Assembly: GCA_937127205.1 (NCBI GenBank)
Contig: CAKZLS010000301.1
Span: forward strand, 1 to 10,455
Source: an uncultured Rhodospirillales bacterium
Lineage (GTDB): Bacteria; Pseudomonadota; Alphaproteobacteria; Rhodospirillales; Defluviicoccaceae
Direction: 5' to 3'
Length of the DNA: 10,455 nt
The position numbers and the translations under genes were made by a program. Below the pieces are notes generated by a model. That model was not told the DNA's origin. It was given only the letters and a program-made list of their open reading frames with translations, and did no database searches. How positions within the stretch are numbered: position 1 is the stretch's first letter; each line of letters starts with the position of its first letter. Positions 6,617-10,455 of this stretch are shown in pieces.

Positions 6617-7666
6617 GTGTCTACACCGTTAACGATTTCCGTGGATGCCATGGGGGGCGACAATGCCCCGAACATGGCTATCGAGGCGATCAACCTCAAT
6701 TTGGCCCGTCACCCTGGTGTGCGGTTTTTGCTTTTTGGTCGCGAGCGCCAATTGACGCCGCTCCTGGAGCAGTACGCGAACGTCAAATCTGTCGCAGAAA
6801 TTAGAGACACGATCGATGTTGTGGGGAGCGGCGAAAAGCCCTCGGTCGCATTGCGCACGGGTCGGCAGTCGAGTATGCGCAGGGCCATCGATGCGGTTGG
6901 AGCGGGCGAGGCGGACGCCGTGGTTTCGGCTGGAAACACCGGTGCTTTGATGGCGATGGCTAAGTTCGTGTTGAAAACCTTACCCGGTGTCGACCGCCCT
7001 GCCATTGCTACGGTCTTTCCAACCCGCCGCGGTCGGACAGTCATGCTGGACTTGGGCGCGAACGTTGAATGCGACGAAAACAACCTGGTTCAGTTTGCGA
7101 TCATGGGTGAGGTTTTCTCGCGGAAAGTCCTTGGTCTCGAGCGACCTACCGTCGGGATTTTGAATATTGGTGAAGAGGATTTGAAAGGAAACGTCGCTGT
7201 CAAAAAGGCTGCGGCAATTCTTCAGGAAAGCAACCTGTCGTTTCATTTTAACGGTTTTGTCGAGGGTACCGATATTGGATCTGGCACCGTGGATGTAATT
7301 GTGACCGACGGTTTCACGGGGAACGTCGCATTGAAAACCGTCGAGGGGACTTCGAAATTGTTCAGCTATTATCTTAAAACAGCGCTTACCAGTTCACCGA
7401 TGGCACGCATGGGGGCGCTGCTAGCCGGGCCCGCGCTGCGAAAACTACGCAAGAATGTCGATCCCCGACAGCATGATGGCGCCATGTTCTTGGGACTTAA
7501 CGGCGTTTGTGTCAAGAGTCACGGCGGCACCGATGCCTTAGGTTTTTCGAATGCCGTCCATGTTGCGGTTGAACTCGTTCGCGACAGAGTGAACGAGGGT
7601 ATCAAGAAAGATTTTGCCAAACTGAACGCTGATTTCGCGGTTAATTCAAAGGTCGCGACCGGATAA
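6617..7666 (+). CDS. plsX: Phosphate acyltransferase PlsX
   Basis: PlsX converts acyl-ACP to acyl-phosphate, the acyl donor used by PlsY in the first acylation of glycerol 3-phosphate for phospholipid synthesis. It is a soluble, membrane-associated enzyme. From GTG 6617 the product is 349 residues, the family's usual length. The N-terminal signature ISVDAMGGDNAP (about residues 7-18) is followed by VGSGEKPSVALRTGRQSSMRRAIDAV, the SAGNTGALMAMAKFVLKTLPGVDRPAI block, LDLGANVECDENNLVQFA, VGILNIGEEDLKGN, and VTDGFTGNVALKTVEG. The start is uncertain. GTG 6617 has AGGA at 6602-6605 and puts the signature at its normal place. ATG 6566 is in frame (366 residues) but lacks a ribosome-binding site and adds an atypical lead. 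The TAA shares one base with the fabH ATG. Confidence 0.93.
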   Translation: MSTPLTISVDAMGGDNAPNMAIEAINLNLARHPGVRFLLFGRERQLTPLLEQYANVKSVAEIRDTIDVVGSGEKPSVALRTGRQSSMRRAIDAVGAGEADAVVSAGNTGALMAMAKFVLKTLPGVDRPAIATVFPTRRGRTVMLDLGANVECDENNLVQFAIMGEVFSRKVLGLERPTVGILNIGEEDLKGNVAVKKAAAILQESNLSFHFNGFVEGTDIGSGTVDVIVTDGFTGNVALKTVEGTSKLFSYYLKTALTSSPMARMGALLAGPALRKLRKNVDPRQHDGAMFLGLNGVCVKSHGGTDALGFSNAVHVAVELVRDRVNEGIKKDFAKLNADFAVNSKVATG

Positions 7667-8664
7667 TGAGCAATATTCGATCGAGAATAGTCGGATGCGG
7701 TTCGTATCTTCCGGAGCGCATCGTCACGAATCGTGAGTTGGCCGAGAGACTGGATACCTCCGATGATTGGATCATAGCCAGAACGGGAATCAAAGAACGC
7801 CATATCGCGGCTGATGGAGAGCTGACTTCCGATTTGGCGTTGCGAGCAAGCAAGCAAGCATTGGGGCATGCGTTGCTTGAAGCAGGCGCCGTTGATCTAA
7901 TTATCGTTTGCACGACCACGCCGGACGATACGTTTCCGGCCACTGCCACGCGGGTACAAGCTGAACTCGGAATTACCGAGGGTATCGCTTTCGACATACA
8001 GGCTGTTTGCTCGGGGTTTGTCTACGGCTTGACTGTCGCTGACAACTTCATCAAGGCTGGCCAAGTCGAGACAGCGCTGGTTATTGGGGCAGAAACTTAC
8101 TCGCGGATTCTCGATTGGGAAGATCGAGGAACTTGCGTGCTGTTCGGTGACGGCGCAGGTGCGGTCGTATTGCGTGCCGGAACGAGTGATGCCGCAATTC
8201 CTGGGGAAATGGGTTGGGGACAGGCGCAGGGCATTCTGTCAACTCATCTGCATTCGGATGGTCGATACCGTGACATTCTGTATGTTGACGGCGGTCCGTC
8301 TGCGACCCAGACCGTTGGTCATTTAAGGATGTCGGGGCGCGAGGTGTTTCGCCACGCCGTCACTGATTTGGCGGCTGTCGCAAAGGAGTCTTTGGACGCC
8401 AATGGAGTTGGCATCGATGCAGTAGACTGGATTGTTCCTCACCAAGCCAACCAACGCATCATCGATGGCGTCGCGCGAAAGTTGGGCATCTCACTGGATC
8501 GCGTGATTGTTACAGTCGACCGGCACGCCAATACCTCCGCGGCGTCTATTCCGCTGGCGTTGGACCAAGGGATAAGCGATGGCCGGATCAAGCGCGGCGA
8601 TCTCGTGTTATTGGAGGCGATGGGCGGTGGCCTTACCTGGGGAGCCGCTTTGGTTCGCTGGTGA
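7666..8664 (+). CDS. fabH: Beta-ketoacyl-ACP synthase III (KAS III)
   Basis: FabH condenses acetyl-CoA with malonyl-ACP to start type II fatty acid synthesis in the cytoplasm. The product is 332 residues, full length. The catalytic triad is complete: Cys115 in IQAVCSGFVYGL, His259 in IVPHQANQRI and Asn289 in RHANTSAASIPLAL. Other family marks are SDDWIIARTGIKERHI (about 32-47), the CTTTPDDTFPATA stretch (about 82-94), LFGDGAGAVVL (about 160-170) and the C-terminal GGGLTWGAALVRW. The ATG overlaps the plsX stop by one base (TAATG), so the two are translationally coupled. Together they link initiation of fatty acid synthesis with use of acyl chains for phospholipid. Confidence 0.97.
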   Translation: MSNIRSRIVGCGSYLPERIVTNRELAERLDTSDDWIIARTGIKERHIAADGELTSDLALRASKQALGHALLEAGAVDLIIVCTTTPDDTFPATATRVQAELGITEGIAFDIQAVCSGFVYGLTVADNFIKAGQVETALVIGAETYSRILDWEDRGTCVLFGDGAGAVVLRAGTSDAAIPGEMGWGQAQGILSTHLHSDGRYRDILYVDGGPSATQTVGHLRMSGREVFRHAVTDLAAVAKESLDANGVGIDAVDWIVPHQANQRIIDGVARKLGISLDRVIVTVDRHANTSAASIPLALDQGISDGRIKRGDLVLLEAMGGGLTWGAALVRW

Positions 8665-8701
8665 GCCTAGTTTCCGCGCGCACCACTATTGTTGATCAAA
8701 G

Positions 8702-8719
8702 AACGGGCGCCATCCCGTT
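8702..8719 (+). repeat. Short inverted repeat just upstream of the ihfA promoter
   Basis: AACGGG (8702-8707) and CCCGTT (8714-8719) form a perfect 6-bp inverted repeat with a 6-base spacer, CGCCAT. It ends 4 bases before the -35 box of the ihfA promoter. As a hairpin it lacks a T-run, so it is a poor intrinsic terminator for fabH. As DNA it has the form of an operator for a dimeric regulator. Either role is inference. Confidence 0.3.
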
Positions 8720-8723
8720 GATA

Positions 8724-8752
8724 TTGACGGATTTCTCATGCCACGATAGGCT
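8724..8752 (+). promoter_or_regulatory. Candidate ihfA promoter
   Basis: TTGACG at 8724-8729 matches the -35 consensus at 5 of 6 positions and is separated by exactly 17 bases from TAGGCT (8747-8752), a moderate -10. Transcription would begin near 8759, with a leader of about 27 bases before the ihfA ATG. This suggests ihfA and the MerR-type gene can be expressed separately from plsX-fabH. Confidence 0.6.
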
Positions 8753-8785
8753 ACGACCTTACCATTACAGGAAGGACGGGCCACA

Positions 8786-9100
8786 ATGTCCGAGACAACC
8801 ATCACACGGGCTCATTTGAGCGAGGCTGTATATCAGGAGGTTGGTCTGTCGCGAAACGAGTCGGCGGAGCTCCTGGAATCGGTCCTCAACGAGATTTCGG
8901 AAGCGCTCGCCGACGGTGAGACAGTAAAACTCTCTTCATTTGGCAGTTTTTCAGTCAGGCAAAAAGGCCAACGTATCGGCCGCAACCCAAAAACGGGTGA
9001 ACAGGTCCCGATCCTGCCGAGGAGGGTTCTAGTTTTTCGCCCCTCTCACGTATTAAAGCTCCGGATCAACCAAAATAGGCATCCTGGTGACACAGACTGA
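8786..9100 (+). CDS. ihfA: Integration host factor subunit alpha
   Basis: IHF alpha pairs with IHF beta to bind and sharply bend DNA, acting in transcription, replication and recombination. The product is 104 residues. The N-terminal helical part (THLSEAVYQEVGLSR-like, about residues 7-42) leads to VKLSSFGSFSVRQKGQRIGRNPKTGEQVPILPRRVLVFRPS (about 47-87). This contains the DNA-intercalating Pro68 in GRNPKTG and is typical of the DNABII family. Assignment to alpha rather than beta or HU rests on the KLSSFGSFSVRQK pattern and on the conserved fabH-ihfA-merR order. AGGAAGGA at 8769-8776 is a strong ribosome-binding site for ATG 8786. The 3' end overlaps the next gene by 14 bases. Confidence 0.93.
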   Translation: MSETTITRAHLSEAVYQEVGLSRNESAELLESVLNEISEALADGETVKLSSFGSFSVRQKGQRIGRNPKTGEQVPILPRRVLVFRPSHVLKLRINQNRHPGDTD

Positions 9101-9548
9101 AACCGATTCCGACCGGATTGAAGCGGCGCGGAGGTGGCACGGATCCAAATCTCCCGGAGCATTCCGTACCATTACGGAGGTATCTACCGAACTGGAGTTA
9201 CCTCAGCACGTTCTCAGATTTTGGGAAACCAAGTTTCCACAGATCAAGCCGGTAAAGCGGCGCGGTGGCCGACGCTATTATCGCCCGGAAGACATCGTGC
9301 TTATCAAGGGAATAAAAAGCCTGCTGTATGTGGAAGGGTATACAATAAAGGGGGTGCAGAAGCTTCTGCGAGAGACCGGTAGGAACGCCGTTCTGGAAGT
9401 GGAAACGGAGGAACCGGCAGGTACGTCCGGCGCTGACGCGGACACTCAGGGAAGCTTATCGCTTGAATCGCCTACCCAAGCGGAACTTGAGATGATTCTT
9501 CGAGAACTCGAGGAACTTCGTGCGTTTGTGAACAAAATAGTGGGCTGA
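9087..9548 (+). CDS. MerR family transcriptional regulator
   Basis: This 153-residue protein has an N-terminal MerR-type winged helix-turn-helix (about residues 27-97): RTITEVSTELELPQHVLRFWETKFPQIKP, the RRGGRRYYRPED wing, then IKGIKSLLYVEGYTIKGVQKLLRE. It lacks the cysteines that bind metals in classical MerR proteins. The C-terminal part is an acidic Gly/Ser/Thr linker followed by a short coiled-coil-like helix (LEMILRELEELRAFVNKIV) that probably dimerises. A gene of this type directly after ihfA is a conserved alphaproteobacterial arrangement, but its effector and targets are not known to me. The start is GTG 9087, inside ihfA; there is only a weak upstream site, so translation is probably coupled. 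The next ATG would fall within the DNA-binding domain. Confidence 0.88.
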   Translation: MTQTETDSDRIEAARRWHGSKSPGAFRTITEVSTELELPQHVLRFWETKFPQIKPVKRRGGRRYYRPEDIVLIKGIKSLLYVEGYTIKGVQKLLRETGRNAVLEVETEEPAGTSGADADTQGSLSLESPTQAELEMILRELEELRAFVNKIVG

Positions 9549-9564
9549 CGACCTCCCGCCGCTC

Positions 9565-9594
9565 TTGCGACCCTTCTTTGCGCCGCGCTATAGT
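9565..9594 (+). promoter_or_regulatory. tRNA-Pro promoter
   Basis: TTGCGA at 9565-9570 and TATAGT at 9589-9594 are separated by 18 bases. The -10 matches the consensus at 5 of 6 positions. Predicted transcription start is near 9601, only about 6 bases before the mature tRNA 5' end, followed by a G/C-rich stretch common at stable RNA promoters. Confidence 0.65.
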
Positions 9595-9606
9595 CCGCGC
9601 CGAAGT

Positions 9607-9683
9607 CGGAGCGTGGCGCAGTCTGGTAGCGCACTACACTGGGGGTGTAGGGGTCGCCGGTTCAAGTCCGGCCGCTCCGACCA
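9607..9683 (+). tRNA. tRNA-Pro (anticodon GGG)
   Basis: The 77 bases fold as a standard cloverleaf. The acceptor stem is CGGAGCG (9607-9613) with CGCTCCG (9673-9679), then discriminator A and an encoded CCA (9681-9683). The D arm is GCGC-AGTCTGGTA-GCGC. The anticodon arm has stem CTACA/TGTAG around loop CTGGGGG, which gives anticodon GGG. The T arm contains GGTTCAAGTCC. The GGG anticodon reads CCC and CCU proline codons. The tRNA stands alone after the MerR-type gene with its own promoter. Confidence 0.96.
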
Positions 9684-9690
9684 TTTTTTT
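9684..9690 (+). terminator. T-run directly after tRNA-Pro
   Basis: Seven consecutive T follow the encoded CCA without a gap. The T arm and acceptor stem of the tRNA could act as the hairpin, so this is a plausible simple terminator. No separate stem-loop is seen downstream. Confidence 0.4.
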
Positions 9691-9750
9691 GCAGGATCGT
9701 CGTTGTTATATCGTTCCATCGATGAACGGGCCTTGGTAACCCAGGCTGTT

Positions 9751-9771
9751 GCGATATCGCGGAAAATTTTC
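9751..9771 (+). repeat. Two adjacent perfect 10-bp palindromes
   Basis: GCGATATCGC (9751-9760) and GAAAATTTTC (9762-9771) are each perfectly self-complementary, with no spacer inside, and are separated by a single G. They lie in the 226-base gap between tRNA-Pro and the start of the exported protein gene, about 140 bases before that start. They could be operator half-site pairs for dimeric regulators or chance; no clear promoter surrounds them. Confidence 0.35.
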
Positions 9772-9823
9772 TCGGATCACGCTGGCATTATCCGTTGCTG
9801 GACAAAAAAAGGAGTCCCGTCGA

Positions 9824-9880
9824 GTGCCTTATTGGGCCATGATTGGCCTTGGGTATCGTTGGCTTCAGGTGCAACCCTGA
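9824..9880 (+). CDS. Possible 18-codon small ORF (weak)
   Basis: A GTG at 9824 begins an 18-codon frame (residues begin V-P-Y-W-A-M-I-G-L-G) ending at TGA 9878-9880. AAAAAGGAG at 9806-9814 is one of the best ribosome-binding sites in the window and lies 9 bases upstream. The predicted peptide is hydrophobic and Trp/Tyr containing, with no similarity I recognise. It ends 29 bases before the next gene. It may be a leader peptide, a small membrane peptide or a chance pairing of a purine tract with a GTG. Confidence 0.2.
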   Translation: MPYWAMIGLGYRWLQVQP

Positions 9881-9909
9881 TTAACTGCAAACGATTGTTC
9901 AGGTGTCGC

Positions 9910-10455
9910 ATGGTTTGTCTTGGGTCTCGACTGGCTGTAAGGCTTTTTTGCGCGTTGTTTTATGTCGCGTGGTTTGGAGGTTGGTTCAACACCGCTCCAG
10001 CCGCCGCAGACTCTCCCGCTGACAATGCCGCAATTGAGGCGTTTTATGGCGAGTATGTGGGAAAGGCTGGCCCGAGCGACCCAAGTGGAGGTCATGTTCG
10101 CAATCTGCGGGTGATGATCCAGCCGACGCAAGCCGGATTCTACGTCGGATGGAACACGGTTACGGTCAGGGATAGCGAAAAAATCAAGGATAAGTCCTAC
10201 GCTATACAGTTCGAGGCGACTCAACGACCCGGAATCTATGGCTCGGCCATGCAACGCAATAAATTCGGCGATAGCGTGCCGCTCAATCCGCTCAAGGGTG
10301 AGCCTTATGTTTGGGCTCGCATCATTGGACAGGTTTTGACGGTTTACGCTCTTCTCATAACCGCCGAAGGCAGCTACGAAATGCAGATCTATCACCGGAC
10401 CCTTACTGACAAAGGCCTCGATTTAGAATTTTTCCGCTATCGCGAAGGCGAGCCC
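9910..10455 (+). CDS. Hypothetical exported protein (partial, runs off the window)
   Basis: The frame from ATG 9910 stays open for 182 codons to the last base, so the C-terminus is missing. The N-terminus looks like a Sec signal peptide: basic residues R7 and R11, a hydrophobic stretch (about 12-26) and a likely cleavage after Ala33 in the APAAA segment, which would place the mature protein in the periplasm. The mature part begins with an acidic helix-like IEAFYGEYVGKAG. It continues with alternating, strand-rich sequence (LRVMIQPTQAGFYVGWNTVTV, YAIQFEAT, VLTVYALLIT, YEMQIYHRTL) that suggests a small beta-barrel or beta-sandwich. I do not recognise the family. An AGG at 9901-9903 gives a modest ribosome-binding site. 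The frame is open further upstream, even through the tRNA, but has no ATG before 9910. A 176-residue frame on the opposite strand is its shadow. Confidence 0.75.
   Translation, partial: MVCLGSRLAVRLFCALFYVAWFGGWFNTAPAAADSPADNAAIEAFYGEYVGKAGPSDPSGGHVRNLRVMIQPTQAGFYVGWNTVTVRDSEKIKDKSYAIQFEATQRPGIYGSAMQRNKFGDSVPLNPLKGEPYVWARIIGQVLTVYALLITAEGSYEMQIYHRTLTDKGLDLEFFRYREGEP

Noticed and set aside
6364..6699. 111-codon minus-strand frame covering the plsX leader and the plsX start
   Set aside because: It runs through the conserved PlsX signature on the opposite strand, has no recognisable motif and would leave plsX without its leader.
9607..9683. tRNA-Pro as a possible integration site for a mobile element
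   Set aside because: No integrase gene and no repeat of the tRNA 3' end was seen in the 770 bases downstream. Downstream sequence beyond the window would be needed to reopen this.
9865..10395. 176-codon minus-strand frame opposite the exported protein gene
   Set aside because: The plus frame has a proper signal peptide, a start codon with a ribosome-binding site and protein-like strand patterns. The minus frame has none of these.

Overview
The window is chromosomal housekeeping DNA from an alphaproteobacterium. The best guess is a Rhodospirillales-like lineage. The evidence is a K+-independent membrane H+-pyrophosphatase of the Rhodospirillum type, a ribH-nusB-thiL cluster, and the order bamE / cytochrome bc1 chaperone / DUF177 / plsX / fabH / ihfA / merR-type regulator / tRNA-Pro, which is a familiar alphaproteobacterial arrangement. 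I saw no mobile element, CRISPR array, phage gene or toxin system.

Bases 1-2012 hold a tightly packed plus-strand cluster: the last codons of an upstream gene (probably the ribB/ribBA riboflavin gene), then ribH, nusB and thiL. Each start overlaps the previous stop, so translation is probably coupled. A 339-base gap follows, then hppA (2352-4454), a 700-residue proton-pumping pyrophosphatase. It ends at a perfect 15-bp hairpin with A/T tracts on both sides, which should stop transcription from both hppA and the convergent bamE.

The lipoprotein gene bamE (minus strand, 4539-5030) shares a divergent intergenic region with a plus-strand unit: a bc1-complex assembly chaperone and a DUF177/YceD-family protein, overlapping by 11 bases. 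A 299-base non-coding stretch follows. It contains a nested stem-loop and leads into plsX and fabH, which overlap by one base and supply early steps of phospholipid and fatty acid synthesis. ihfA has its own recognisable sigma-70-type promoter and overlaps a MerR-family gene. A tRNA-Pro(GGG) with a good promoter comes next.

The last 770 bases hold two adjacent perfect 10-bp palindromes, a possible 18-codon small ORF, and the first 182 codons of an unrecognised exported protein cut by the window edge. The most interesting points are the folded plsX leader, the palindrome pair and the unnamed exported protein. None amounts to a clear new system.
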